Positions 46,501-48,940 of a DNA stretch of 64,000 bases are shown here, in pieces. The first letter of the stretch is position 1. Each line of letters opens with the position of its first letter. The stretch lies in the NCBI GenBank assembly GCA_964036195.1, contig OZ038452.1:29895785-29959784 (forward strand), written 5' to 3'. Source of the stretch: Sphaerolaimus hirsutus (Eukaryota; Nematoda; Chromadorea; Monhysterida; Sphaerolaimidae). Under the pieces are notes generated by a model that was not told the DNA's origin, searched no databases, and was given only the letters and a program-made list of their open reading frames with translations. The position numbers and the translations under genes were made by a program.

Positions 46501-47800
46501 ACAGTGTGTTGAGACCTTTATGAACAACTGTGAATGCCAGAAAAATGGCCAAAATTTCTATCCCTAGAACCCAATCCCGATCCCGGAAAAATGCCTATCC
46601 CAATCCCGATCCCGTGACCCCAATCCCGGCCAATCCCGATCCCGAAATCTCAAATTACCAATCCCGATCCCGATCCCGAAATCTCAAAAAGTGAATCCCG
46701 ATCCCGATCCTGATCCCGAAAAGTCAATCCCGTTTGAACCCTACTCATGTACACACATTGCCCAAATTCCCAAAATGGTTCGTACGTTTTTTCTGTTTAC
46801 ACACTGTTGAACTGTGCTGAACTACAATATCTCAAGAATGAGCAGTTTTTAAAAAAAATTTATGGTCTTCATTTTTGAAGATCATGTTCATACATGTTCA
46901 TAAAAAATGTTTCATGAAGATGTATGAAAAACTAGATGAGATCTGGATCATTTCACAGCAGTAGATTTTCTGCCAATTGCTGAACTGGTTTGCTGAAATG
47001 AAAGTGTCTGGATACAATTTTTTCACAAGATGCTGAAATGTTAAATTCAGCATATGACCAAAAATGCTGGAAAATCATCTAAATCCGTCCGAATTTGTCC
47101 GAATTCGTACGGTTGCTGAATGTCTGGACCCAAAAATGCTGGTCTAAAACCGTCCGAACAGCATTTTTTTAGTTCGGATTCGGCAGATGAAAACGTGCGT
47201 ATGCCGAATATTTCGGCTTCAGTGTGCGTAGCGCCAATGGGGTTAAATAATGATACACTTTTGGTGATGGGTCGATTGATTGACTGCGGCTTTAGAGACG
47301 AGGCACTTTGGCTTTAATCTTGATGTACTTTGGCTTGCGAGTCGATGGGTTACGAGTCGCTGTGGTTAAATAATGGGTTTCCCTCTCCCGGTGCCGACCC
47401 CCCAGCCCCAGTCCCGGTCCCGGTCCCGACATTAGAAAATTTCTGGTCCCGTTCCGAAAAACTAGTCCCGTTTGGACCCTACATGGTGCCAATACTCCCC
47501 AGGAAAACTTTTCACATCAACCCCCCCCCCCCAAAAAAAAAAAAAAACATCCTCAAATAACCCCCCTACCTGTTTACTATCACTCAAACAGGAAGCCCTC
47601 ACAGCGCAGTGAATATTCACCGCAAATCCCTGAACAGCATATAAAAAGCCATTTTCCCTAGAATATAGGGTGCCTTTATTTGTCCTGCTCGAGGGTAATT
47701 GCGTCCCTGAAGGGACCCCACTTTGTGATAATGTAGGGTTTAGTAGGGGTAAAAGTAGGGCTAGAATATGGCACAGCGTGTGTAGGGATTGAGAGCCCAT
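10411..47800 (-). CDS. IGDB-like Ig/FN3/DB-module transmembrane protein (whole gene)
   Basis: Multi-exon gene read on the minus strand from a signal peptide (start at 47800) to TGA at 10411-10413. Exons, high to low: 47570-47800, 42070-~42200, 41518-41695, 38674-38802, 38232-38345, ~37072-37267, 35131-35225, 34370-34516, 33796-33982, 33376-33574, 32914-33011, 32324-32541, 31802-31943, 31506-31592, 30892-31072, 30434-30543 (cut by gap), 24784-25015, 24492-24542, 22873-23011, 22367-22544, 21862-22007, 21363-21517, 20539-20668, 20047-20180, 19201-19390, 15632-15823, 15122-15331, 14085-14188, 12933-13146, 12446-12582, 10411-10563. A second set of exons at 25.4-29.7 kb duplicates five of these. 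The mix of Ig, FN3 and nematode DB modules in a type I membrane protein matches the C. elegans IGDB family as I recall it. An adhesion or receptor role is inferred. Exons are clearly richer in GC than introns, which are packed with transposons. Confidence 0.85.
10575..10732. mobile_element. TAGTGATGGAA element, one end
   Basis: Reads GGCGCCATTCCATCACTA at its right end, the same terminus as the elements at 7283 and 22588. It sits in the last intron directly before the final acceptor. The poly-G/C run at 10568-10582 forms the acceptor's pyrimidine tract on the minus strand. Confidence 0.5.
11017..11444. mobile_element. TAGGGTTCAAAC hAT MITE (GATCCC repeats)
   Basis: Ends TTGGGTTCAAACGGGATCCC and CGTTCGAACCCTA, flanked by GTTCGAAC (11009-11016) and GTTCGACT (11445-11452), a target duplication with one mismatch. 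The interior is runs of ATCCCG, which produce spurious proline-rich ORFs. Confidence 0.75.
11445..11520. repeat. (ACTCG)n microsatellite
   Basis: Tandem GACTCGACTCG units in two blocks separated by about 30 bases, immediately next to the hAT MITE. Confidence 0.85.
11887..12234. mobile_element. GGGGCAGGCCTG hAT MITE
   Basis: Ends GGGGCAGGCCTGATACGCAC and CAGTGCACGCCCC, with the 8-bp duplication ATTTAAAT on both sides (11879-11886, 12235-12242). The interior is CACTTGACAC / TTTTTCACTT palindromes. Sister copies are at 19616 and 26758. Confidence 0.9.
12446..12582 (-). CDS. Exon: transmembrane helix
   Basis: Phase-1 acceptor CTACCCCAG and phase-0 donor GTGAAA. Encodes SAHSGGGGATT, then a hydrophobic span of about 22 residues (VVVVIMLALVIGAGIFGMYM), then the basic stop-transfer stretch YRSGRVPRGPPGGR. 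This fixes the topology: domains outside, short tail inside. Confidence 0.85.
12933..13146 (-). CDS. Exon: second half of last FN3 domain
   Basis: Phase-0 acceptor TTCTCTACGCAG and donor GTGAGT in phase 1. It holds the C'-G strands: VYAVYYRPSG, then VTLKNLTADTSYNIQVLGLG (the L-x3-T-x-Y core of FN3), then a linker SWSGRGGQ into the membrane exon. Confidence 0.85.
13349..13752. mobile_element. CAAGGACGTAGCC hAT-like MITE
   Basis: AGGACGTAGCCAG at the left and AAAATCCTGGCT at the right, flanked by AGAATAAA and AGAATAGT (diverged duplication). The interior has G and C runs plus GCGCCATGGCG palindromes, as in the copies at 23588, 35453, 42324 and 57763. Confidence 0.7.
14085..14188 (-). CDS. Exon: first half of last FN3 domain
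   Basis: Phase-1 acceptor GAAACTCAG, phase-0 donor CAG/GTGGGG. Encodes FLAAPENVKIATTDTFGTAL then VRWSPDEST, a typical FN3 A-C region with the conserved W. Found purely by phase and domain continuity, as it is open only between splice sites. Confidence 0.8.
14582..15029. mobile_element. pogo/Tigger-like MITE
   Basis: Ends CAGTCATCCCCGGGTT and AACCCGGGGACGACTG, flanked by TA on both sides (14580-14581, 15030-15031). CAGTC-type termini rich in CCCCGG with a TA duplication are typical of pogo elements. The interior is AT-rich with repeated AACCCGATAA motifs and no transposase. Confidence 0.85.
15122..15331 (-). CDS. Exon: second half of fourth DB module
   Basis: Phase-1 acceptor TTTCCCAG completes an Asp to give DGLDHRQCC, the DB signature, followed by SRNGVPSSCLPVCDY, an acidic insert, and the tail ATCARQYSAAALTCVYEGRH. 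Donor GTTCGT, phase 1. The C-x-YEGR tail matches the other DB-FN3 junctions in the gene. Confidence 0.82.
15632..15823 (-). CDS. Exon: first half of fourth DB module
   Basis: Acceptor TACCCCCCAG, phase 1, donor G/GTGAGT, phase 1. Encodes a linker HVVIAPPAPAN, then VSECCARQKIPKSCCGPGL and LRECVM. It joins the next exon to make CVM-DGLDHRQCC. The module is somewhat diverged: CC replaces a single Cys at the third position. Confidence 0.8.
16286..16978. mobile_element. hAT MITE, TAGGGATGG family
   Basis: Ends TAGGGATGG and CCATCCCTA, duplication CCTGCAGC (16278-16285, 16979-16986). Arms are AAAAAGCGCTTTTTT runs. The core resembles the TAGGGTTGG family, so the two families share descent. Sister copy at 40120. 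Confidence 0.92.
17254..18165. mobile_element. GGGGCAGTCCC MITE split by a hAT MITE
   Basis: Left end GGTGCCAATCCCAGAC, right end GGATCTGGGACTCCCCCAG. The TAGGGTTGG element at 17269 interrupts it, using TCCCAGAC as the duplicated target. The left terminus begins GTGCCA and the right ends CCCAG, the same GT...AG edges as the copy that interrupts the CC-repeat exon. Confidence 0.75.
17269..17973. mobile_element. hAT MITE, TAGGGTTGG family
   Basis: Exact ends TAGGGTTGG / CCAACCCTA and the 8-bp duplication TCCCAGAC (17261-17268, 17974-17981). Same core as the copy at 1867, opposite orientation. Confidence 0.93.
19201..19390 (-). CDS. Exon: second half of third Ig domain
   Basis: Phase-0 acceptor CCCCTCGCAG, phase-1 donor G/GTTGGA. 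Contains FVQFLTVRKVNKKDAGRYMC, the Ig E-F strands with the D-x-G-x-Y-x-C motif, then QACQNRNGAEKC and PIDLE. An extra Cys pair (QAC, EKC) follows the canonical Cys. Confidence 0.87.
19616..19842. mobile_element. GGGGCAGGCCTG hAT MITE
   Basis: Duplication GTCCCTAC on both sides (19608-19615, 19843-19850). Ends GGGGCAGGCCTGATACGCAC and GTATCAGTGCACCCCC. It lies in the intron between the two halves of the third Ig domain. Confidence 0.92.
20047..20180 (-). CDS. Exon: first half of third Ig domain
   Basis: Acceptor ACTTTCCAG, phase 1, donor GTGCGT, phase 0. Encodes VVLVPIESQVSTLDKVDVTL then GCKVAGFPPPTVIWFKED, a classic I-set B-C region with Cys, PPP and Trp. Its partner Cys is in the next exon (RYMC). 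Confidence 0.87.
20539..20668 (-). CDS. Exon: second half of second Ig domain
   Basis: Acceptor AACACTCAG, phase 0, donor T/GTTAGT, phase 1. Encodes KASFTIDHLESSDSGVIEC with the S-D-S-G-x-x-x-C motif, then VGHIAGDMPVR and the G strand VTRILRV. I chose GTTAGT over nearer GT sites because only it restores phase with the next exon. Confidence 0.82.
20826..21209. mobile_element. G-rich palindromic MITE (TAAATCCTCGAATA ends)
   Basis: TAAATCCTCGAATAAGACCC at the left and GGTCATATTCGAGGATTTG at the right, with G-run arms. Probably a relative of the C-rich TACCGTATTTCC family. Confidence 0.65.
21363..21517 (-). CDS. Exon: first half of second Ig domain
   Basis: Acceptor GATTTCCAG, phase 1; donor GTGTTT, phase 0. 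Encodes ERIRPTISFEPENKNGIFLE then GDSLNVICKMPGIEDQAPHP. It has the B-strand Cys but no clear C-strand Trp, so this is a diverged Ig fold. Confidence 0.82.
21862..22007 (-). CDS. Exon: second half of fourth FN3 domain
   Basis: Acceptor TTTTCGCAG, phase 2; donor G/GTGAGC, phase 1. Encodes KSLKLSLLKMRNYVVYVTAC then SSKLNVCSVHSETLSVPTVD. Two extra cysteines lie in the F-G region. Confidence 0.83.
22367..22544 (-). CDS. Exon: first half of fourth FN3 domain
   Basis: Acceptor AAAACTCAG, phase 1; donor GG/GTTAGT, phase 2, matching the phase-2 acceptor downstream. Encodes PDAPKAPHTLEVHYDAVYDL, then YNVSWRHGGKD and LTFNVTFYEHLADG, an FN3 A-C' region with the conserved W. Confidence 0.83.
22873..23011 (-). 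CDS. Exon: end of third FN3 domain
   Basis: Acceptor CTACCCCAG, phase 0; donor A/GTGGGT, phase 1. Encodes YVLVGLEKQKQYDVNILASN then EHGMSMPSNNVSVIIEERP, the FN3 L-x3-x-x-Y-x-V-x-x-x-N core and G strand. Confidence 0.87.
23055..23150. repeat. Short tandem repeat, about 25-base unit
   Basis: About four units of ATAGATGAGCAGCGGGTAGA in an intron of the main gene. 23190-23330 is a degenerate patch of GATATCGATAT repeats, probably a relic of the ATATCG hAT MITE seen at 58472. Confidence 0.8.
23588..23996. mobile_element. CAAGGACGTAGCC MITE, degenerate left end
   Basis: Right end CTCAAAAATCCTGGCTACGT CCCTG is intact. The left arm has decayed (GGTTTAGCCGCCCCC). It has the GCGCCATGGC palindromes of the family. 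Confidence 0.65.
24262..24472. mobile_element. GGGGCAGTCCC MITE
   Basis: GGGGGCAGTCCCAAGCCCTG at the left and CAGGGCTTGGGACTGCCCC at the right form a nearly perfect terminal inverted repeat. Interior motifs AAAGTGTCAAATG repeat in both orientations. It lies in an intron. Confidence 0.85.
24492..24542 (-). CDS. Exon: 17-codon middle piece of third FN3 domain
   Basis: Acceptor CTACGCGCAG and donor GTGAGT, both phase 0. Encodes VKHYIVRVFKNGVLDQN, the FN3 C strand. It fits exactly between exon 24784-25015 (ends WAAPKQDTE) and exon 22873-23011. Confidence 0.87.
24784..25015 (-). CDS. Exon: end of third DB module and start of third FN3
   Basis: Acceptor CCACAG, phase 2; donor GTGCGT, phase 0. It completes GRDHR and continues PCCVEAGIPEHCMAFCYGP, then LTCVEYMDSLLKC, then the FN3 start LNLPGPPRSLHILSLADQDM and TIAWAAPK. 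A partial second copy abuts the N gap at 30434-30543. Confidence 0.9.
25366..25546 (-). CDS. Exon: first half of third DB module (copy 1)
   Basis: Acceptor TTCTTCTCGCAG, phase 1; donor AG/GTGGAG, phase 2. Encodes ADLHKCCDDHEISDHCKSLC, then AYNITAEILIKRGPKC and WINCAIDGRDH. This is a textbook DB module. Copy 2 is at 30892-31072. Confidence 0.9.
25596..26690. mobile_element. CTAGTTGACAAGGACACC palindromic MITE with a nested hAT
   Basis: Arms ACTAGTTGACAAGGACACCA and CCAGTTGACATTTCATGTC with inner inverted repeat CCCAATTCAAAGCT. The uninterrupted version is at 31116-31384. In this copy it is split by the CAACGATGG hAT at 25758. Confidence 0.8.
25758..26567. mobile_element. CAACGATGG hAT MITE (absent from copy 2)
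   Basis: Ends CAACGATGGAAAAAACACAG and CCATCGTTG, duplication CATATGTG (25750-25757, 26568-26575). Arms are repeats of CACAGAAACTCAAAA. The matching place in the second copy (about 31255-31266, ATGTATGTGCAC) is uninterrupted. Confidence 0.9.
26758..27220. mobile_element. GGGGCAGGCCTG-type hAT MITE (absent from copy 2)
   Basis: Ends GGGTCAGGCCTCCTACGCAC and GTGCACCGCC, duplication AAATACGC (26750-26757, 27221-27228). Copy 2 has a single AAATACGC at 31444-31451, an exact empty site. Confidence 0.93.
27283..27369 (-). CDS. Exon: second half of CC/lustrin-like Cys repeat (copy 1)
   Basis: Acceptor CTGCCCCCAG lies at the edge of a MITE; donor G/GTTGGT, phase 1. Encodes QTRQCVSGNSKKECPIGYVC then DEQFCCSS. 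C-x-CPxGYxC-x-CC is the pattern of the nematode Cys repeat also called lustrin-type. Copy 2 is at 31506-31592. Confidence 0.82.
27370..27579 (-). mobile_element. GGGGCAGTCCC MITE forming an intron (copy 1)
   Basis: 210 bases bounded on the minus strand by GTGCCACTCCCAGACCCTG and CAGGGTCTGGGACTGCCCCCA/G. These are the family's own termini. Splicing GT to AG at the exact element edges restores LLLSSG-QTRQCVSG in frame. Without splicing the Cys repeat is broken by stops. The interior has AAAATGTCAAGTGTCATG repeats. Confidence 0.75.
27580..27721 (-). CDS. Exon: end of second FN3 and first half of CC repeat (copy 1)
   Basis: Acceptor CCCCCCCCCAG, phase 0; donor G/GTGCCA, phase 1. Begins VSVVAHATDGSSLRSEVVEF (the FN3 F-G strands continuing from TLYL of exon 28954-29171), then GPYCVNSGGQPLLLSSG, the start of the Cys repeat. 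Confidence 0.83.
28237..28900. mobile_element. hAT MITE, TAGGGTTGG family (absent from copy 2)
   Basis: Duplication ATCACGAT (28229-28236, 28901-28908), ends TAGGGTTGG / CCAACCCTA. Copy 2 has the single, empty ATCACGAT at 32271-32278. Confidence 0.95.
28954..29171 (-). CDS. Exon: first part of second FN3 domain (copy 1)
   Basis: Acceptor CACAG, phase 1; donor GTGAGT, phase 0. Encodes SHPSPPRHLTVDQITSTDAK, IKFDPPEKNADKVQNYTIWY and GHVLYGLDPSTLYL. Nearly base-for-base identical to 32324-32541. Confidence 0.87.
29598..29697 (-). pseudogene. Tail exon of second DB module, frameshifted copy 1
   Basis: 100 bases instead of the 98 in copy 2 (32914-33011). Extra bases near 29623 and 29660 break the frame that in copy 2 encodes LCKGESKALDLDSVLCLTLD. 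The splice sites are intact. The first half of this DB module has no counterpart in copy 1. Either base-call errors near a contig end or a decayed allele. Confidence 0.75.
30023..30233. mobile_element. hAT MITE, TAGGGTTGG family, cut off by the gap
   Basis: Left end TAGGGTTGGCCGATGTTTTT after a candidate duplication GTTACAAT (30015-30022). The element runs into the N gap after about 210 of an expected 670 bases. A repeat at a contig edge explains why assembly stopped here. Confidence 0.9.
30234..30433. other. Assembly gap, 200 N
   Basis: Exactly 200 N. It separates two near-identical blocks: the sequence right of the gap restarts inside the DB/FN3 exon also present at 24905-25015. Confidence 0.99.
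30434..30543 (-). CDS. Exon: end of third DB module (copy 2, truncated by gap)
   Basis: Acceptor ACCGCAG at 30544-30546, then CCVEAGIPEHCMAFC... to VEYMDS, cut by the gap. Identical protein to 24905-25015 over the shared part. Confidence 0.85.
30892..31072 (-). CDS. Exon: first half of third DB module (copy 2)
   Basis: 181 bases, same splice phases as copy 1. Encodes ESANAAAADLHKCCDDHEIS... to INCAIDGRDH. Only one or two residues differ from copy 1. Confidence 0.88.
31116..31384. mobile_element. CTAGTTGACA palindromic MITE, uninterrupted copy
   Basis: Arms ACTAGTTGACAGGGAAACCA and GAACCAGTTGACATTTCATC with the same inner repeats as 25596-26690 but without the hAT insertion. Confidence 0.8.
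31506..31592 (-). CDS. Exon: second half of CC repeat (copy 2)
   Basis: 87 bases encoding QTRQCVSGNSKKECPIGYVC and DEQFCCSS. Identical splice sites to copy 1. Confidence 0.82.
31593..31801 (-). mobile_element. GGGGCAGTCCC MITE forming an intron (copy 2)
   Basis: Same element at the same site as 27370-27579, 209 bases, with GTGCCA and CCCCCAG at its edges. Confidence 0.75.
31802..31943 (-). CDS. Exon: end of second FN3 and first half of CC repeat (copy 2)
   Basis: 142 bases, phases 0 and 1 as in copy 1. Encodes VSVVAHATDGSSLRSE and PYCVNSGGQPLLLSSG. Confidence 0.83.
32324..32541 (-). CDS. Exon: first part of second FN3 domain (copy 2)
   Basis: 218 bases, acceptor AACGCAG, donor GTGAGT. Follows exon 32914-33011 in phase (C/AA gives Gln), making the junction LGY-QSHPSPPRHLTV. 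Confidence 0.9.
32914..33011 (-). CDS. Exon: tail of second DB module
   Basis: Acceptor CATAACGCAG, phase 2; donor C/GTACGT, phase 1. Encodes LCKGESKALDLDSVLCLTLD then MNTIYSCLHLGY. Joined to the previous exon it gives GDCLK-LCKG, restoring the C-x3-C spacing seen in the other DB modules (CMAFC, CLPVC). Confidence 0.85.
33376..33574 (-). CDS. Exon: body of second DB module
   Basis: Acceptor CCCCCTCAG, phase 1; donor AA/GTGGGT, phase 2. Encodes ECCRQNNVDDDCLDQICDLS, VTMQCRTEYSSVAPCLADGR and DHTNCCKLKGVTGDCLK. All conserved DB cysteines and the ADGRDHxxCC motif are present. It is in single copy: the duplicated block stops just before it. Confidence 0.92.
33796..33982 (-). CDS. Exon: end of first FN3 domain
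   Basis: Acceptor ATTTCACAG, phase 0; donor G/GTAATT, phase 1. Encodes CYNVTELRPATQYYVYVTAM then NDYGDSLPSVRVLVATQD, the most canonical FN3 F-G region in the gene, and a linker KLDPGKVNDVK into the second DB. Confidence 0.9.
34370..34516 (-). CDS. Exon: middle of first FN3 domain
   Basis: Acceptor TCCTCCCAG and donor GTTGGT, both phase 0. 49 codons: IPANAFSPNVLDSSQLPTIK, VRRKRQAWVFVTHNHATNST, EVREFAFKK. Confidence 0.82.
35131..35225 (-). CDS. Exon: acidic insert in first FN3 domain
   Basis: Acceptor TCTCTCGCAG, phase 1; donor GTGCGT, phase 0. Encodes DEDEVFEDSDEESEYESSDE then IGSGEGSDFVPL, an acidic Ser/Glu/Asp loop inserted between FN3 strands. Possible calcium-binding or phosphorylated linker; function unknown. 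Confidence 0.75.
35453..35889. mobile_element. CAAGGACGTAGCC-family hAT MITE
   Basis: Ends CAGGGCCGTATCCAGG and CCTGGATACGTCCCTG, duplication GGTCAAGA (35445-35452, 35890-35897). Has the poly-G/poly-C arms and GCGCCATGGC core. Confidence 0.9.
36374..36754. mobile_element. C-rich palindromic MITE
   Basis: TACCGTATTTCCTCGATATA at the left, GGGGTATTTCCAGGGAATAC then GGTA at the right. Just upstream (36295-36370) is a fragment of the GCCGTTCTATTTTT family that is intact at 55683. Confidence 0.75.
37072..37267 (-). CDS. Exon: end of first DB module and start of first FN3
   Basis: Acceptor CCCATTCCAG, phase 0. Encodes CYERNFLPFPEAPSDVRVDE, then INAHSLSVCWDTVQADPPVS and EYTLHFKELPR, clear FN3 A-C' strands. 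Only two donors give the needed phase 1: G/GTGGCG after 37072 or G/GTCTCG after 37099. Both are weak, so the 3' end is uncertain. Confidence 0.7.
37286..37887. mobile_element. TAGGGTTCAAAC hAT MITE (GATCGG repeats)
   Basis: Ends TAGGGTTCAAACGGGATTGC and CCCGTTTGAACCCTA, flanked by GTTGGAGG and GTTTTAGG (6 of 8 match). Two GGGATCGGGATC-rich arms surround a palindromic core with TGGATGCCAGAAACGTGGCA. It starts only 18 bases before the acceptor of exon 37267 on the minus strand. Confidence 0.8.
38005..38213. mobile_element. CACTAGTT-family palindromic MITE next to the DB1 donor
   Basis: Arms TGCGCACACTAGTTTTCACA and GTGTGAGAACTAGTGTGCGC, flanked by GGGCCAATG on both sides, with a few extra bases at the left. 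It lies about 20 bases from the putative donor of exon 38232-38345. Confidence 0.75.
38232..38345 (-). CDS. Exon: first DB module, body
   Basis: Acceptor TTTTTCTCAG, phase 1 (two other in-phase AG sites lie just upstream); putative donor G/GTTCGT. Encodes GADSSGLAHALRQNLTFDYR then DCCLKQDIKHGCEQMCAPG. Unlike the other modules it has DYRDCC, not DGRDHxxCC. An intervening exon carrying about 20 residues before CYERNF is missing. Confidence 0.65.
38674..38802 (-). CDS. Exon: second half of first Ig domain
   Basis: Acceptor AATTCTCAG, phase 1; donor G/GTAAGA, phase 1. Encodes MTLIIKNVRSSDAAEYTCEL then LDENLKEMQQFLEFEVEVL. The S-D-A-A-x-Y-x-C motif is the Ig F strand. Confidence 0.88.
38867..39273. 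mobile_element. C-rich palindromic MITE
   Basis: TACCGTATTTCCTCGAAATA to GGTATTTCGACGAAATACGG TA. Closely matches 2775-3375 but lacks the nested hairpin. Confidence 0.82.
39286..39515. mobile_element. CACTAGT palindromic MITE
   Basis: GTCGCTGCACACACTAATTG and CAGTAAACTAGTGTGTGCAC as inverted arms, with AACTCGTAAATC / ACGAGTTTACC inside. Confidence 0.7.
39794..40057 (+). CDS. Unrecognised 87-codon ORF in an intron of the main gene
   Basis: Starts MTYSQFTKTDFLRQLKIKFD and continues IPQSQQEFMRHFLPLGQVDD, with coding-like amino-acid use for the first 55 residues, then low-complexity Lys/Asn. A strong acceptor-like tract (TTATTTCACATCCAG) lies 10 bases upstream, so it could be an exon of a nested plus-strand gene. 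No domain recognised. May be chance. Confidence 0.25.
   Translation: MTYSQFTKTDFLRQLKIKFDIPQSQQEFMRHFLPLGQVDDSSKHRPEQSENESFFKRKKNNNGEFQLLCFIIKKYLFSSTKKLIIKD
40120..40834. mobile_element. hAT MITE, TAGGGATGG family
   Basis: Ends TAGGGATGG / CCATCCCTA, duplication CTTCAAAA (40112-40119, 40835-40842). Same AAAGCGCTTTTTT arms as 16286. Confidence 0.93.
41038..41482. mobile_element. C-rich palindromic MITE, reverse orientation
   Basis: TACCGTATTTCCTCGAAATA at the left and CGAGGAAATACGGTA at the right. G runs precede the family's internal segment, the mirror of the copies at 2775 and 38867. Confidence 0.82.
41518..41695 (-). CDS. Exon: middle of first Ig domain
   Basis: Acceptor ATTCACAG, phase 0; donor G/GTGGGT, phase 1. 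Starts LVWKKGRPHS (Ig C strand with Trp) and continues LTVEPEFADRFSVDQYVRFN. Joins exon 38674-38802 in phase to give NTTS-EEEEMTLII. Confidence 0.83.
42070..42200 (-). CDS. Exon: start of first Ig domain (5' edge uncertain)
   Basis: Donor ACT/GTAAAT, phase 0, is clear. Encodes GGDQKLFIQCNSNASNTEKI and NIHVEYKLQSVQT, the Ig B strand with Cys. The upstream edge runs into repeated GAGTTTACCGGAATGGGG (two tandem copies) and the right arm of a CACTAGT-type MITE, so no convincing acceptor can be chosen. Confidence 0.65.
42324..42759. mobile_element. CAAGGACGTAGCC hAT MITE
   Basis: Ends CAAGGACGTAGCCAGG and CCTGGCTACGTCCCTG, duplication GCGGTCCC (42316-42323, 42760-42767). Core palindrome GCGCCATGGCG. 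Confidence 0.94.
44521..45006. mobile_element. CAGGGGT hAT MITE (AGCTATCTAT family)
   Basis: Ends CAGGGGTAGG and TACCCCTG, duplication ACACTAGT (44513-44520, 45007-45014). Interior repeats AGCTATCTATCTAT. Confidence 0.92.
45070..45342. mobile_element. CAGGGTTGG hAT MITE
   Basis: Ends CAGGGTTGG and CCAACCCTG, duplication CTTGGCAG (45062-45069, 45343-45350). Only 273 bases, AT-rich. Confidence 0.94.
45598..46170. mobile_element. TAGGGTGACA hAT MITE
   Basis: Ends TAGGGTGACAAATTTCCG and TTTTTTTGACACCCTA, flanked by GGCATGCT and GGCACGCT. Filled with CCGTTTTCCG / TTTTCTGGC repeats. Confidence 0.87.
46215..46743. mobile_element. TAGGGTTCAAAC hAT MITE (GATCCC repeats)
   Basis: Ends TAGGGTTCAAACAGGATCCC and CCCGTTTGAACCCTA, exact duplication CTCATGTA (46207-46214, 46744-46751). 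Confidence 0.94.
47570..47800 (-). CDS. First coding exon: signal peptide
   Basis: I chose the internal Met at 47800 over the ORF's first Met at 47866 because it begins a clean signal peptide (MGSQSLHTLCHILALLLPLL) ending near NPTLSQS. It continues with RENGFLYAVQGFAVNIHCAV and ends SDSKQ at donor CAG/GTAGGG, phase 0. The VNIHC stretch could be the B strand of a further Ig domain whose remainder I cannot find in the 5 kb intron. Confidence 0.72.
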
Positions 47801-47833
47801 GGTCTGGGTGAGGGTCTGGGTTTTTTGTTGACA

Positions 47834-48033
47834 ATTGGCGCTACGTGTATTAGTTGACAGTGTCAACTGGTTTTTGAATATGTCGATTCAGGTTTTAGTT
47901 GACTGATTGCAGACGCACGTGCCGAAATGTTGAAGAATGCATATTGGGGAGTGTTCATTTGAACTAAAATGTCATGTTTCCCGTCAACTAAAATCGTAGT
48001 TGACATGGAAACCAGTTGACAGTGTCAACTAGC
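47834..48033. mobile_element. GTTGACAGTGTCAACTGG palindromic MITE upstream of the main gene
   Basis: TTAGTTGACAGTGTCAACTG and ACCAGTTGACAGTGTCAACT AG are inverted arms. It lies directly before the start codon, so it must form part of the 5'UTR or promoter unless an upstream non-coding exon exists. Confidence 0.75.
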
Positions 48034-48302
48034 GTTCATAGTATTATAGAAAGAAAATCTGTTTTTGACAATTTGTATTCTATTTATAAATGAGTACTAT
48101 ACCTAGTAAGTTTAGATTTTTGTAGTAGGTAAGTTTTAGATGATTTTTGTGACAAAATAACTAGAAAATAGAATCAATGCGAATAGAAACTTGACAAAAA
48201 AGACAAAGCAAAAATATGTATAAAAACCTGGTATTAATAAATGGCATCAAAACTGAACCATTGCAAAATAAAATGTCAACATTAGTTTAATATAACACTG
48301 AA

Positions 48303-48940
48303 TAGGGTTGGAAAAAAACGTTTTTTTTAACTCGATGTTTTTTTTAAAAGCTCCCAGATATGACCTAGTGTCAACATATATAGGTATATCAGACACTGGC
48401 AATACTCTGTGATGTTAAATATGACCATATAATGGCTGTGGAGCCATGGGATAGCATTATAAGTGGTGATTTGTGTCAAAAATATCCATTTTTTGTCGAC
48501 ATATCGTTCGTATATCGCCTTATAGTCGAATGTTTGTGACTTCAGGTAAAGTTTGGCACGGAATGGTGATCAAACAAGGTTATAAAAGGAGGTTGTTACT
48601 TTGGGAGTGAAGTTACACACTGGAGGTACATGGAAGCACATTACCTCAATATTATATACTACAGCAACATATGACGGCTTATTCACCCATGGTAGCATAT
48701 ATAAATGGATACTTTGATACTAAAAATGCAACAAAACCAATGAAAACAACCACCAATGTCAATTTGTGTGTGAAATTGCGCGCTTGCGCGCAAAAATTTT
48801 GCAAAATACCTAGTGCTTAGTACTAAAAATTGCGGCTGATGTTTTTTTTTTTTTAACATTTCGGACGTCATGTTTTTCTTTATAAAAAAAAACGTTTTTT
48901 AAAAAAAAAAACGTTTAAAAAAAAACATCGGCCAACCCTA
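48303..48940. mobile_element. hAT MITE, TAGGGTTGG family
   Basis: Duplication ACACTGAA (48295-48302, 48941-48948), ends TAGGGTTGG / CCAACCCTA. Confidence 0.95.

Larger units (their letters stand above)
43667..47237. mobile_element. GGCGCTACGCACACTGAAGCC long-TIR element
   Basis: GGCGCTACGCACACTGAAGC at the left returns inverted at the right as GCTTCAGTGTGCGTAGCGCC, extending about 45 bases with CGAAATATTCGGCATACGCA. Inner sequence repeats GCTGAAAT/ATTCAGCA on both sides. Four nested hAT MITEs and a GATCGG fragment (43890-44379) enlarge it to 3.6 kb. Confidence 0.8.
42299..47481. mobile_element. Large hAT-like element or composite in the first intron
   Basis: Left end TAGGGTTCAAACGTGACCGC; right end CCCGTTTGGACCCTA; flanks CCTGGTGC and CATGGTGC (7 of 8). 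Both ends carry TAAAGCCAAAGTA-type inverted motifs. It holds six nested elements described below. ORFs near 43.0-43.4 kb show no transposase I can identify. Confidence 0.55.
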
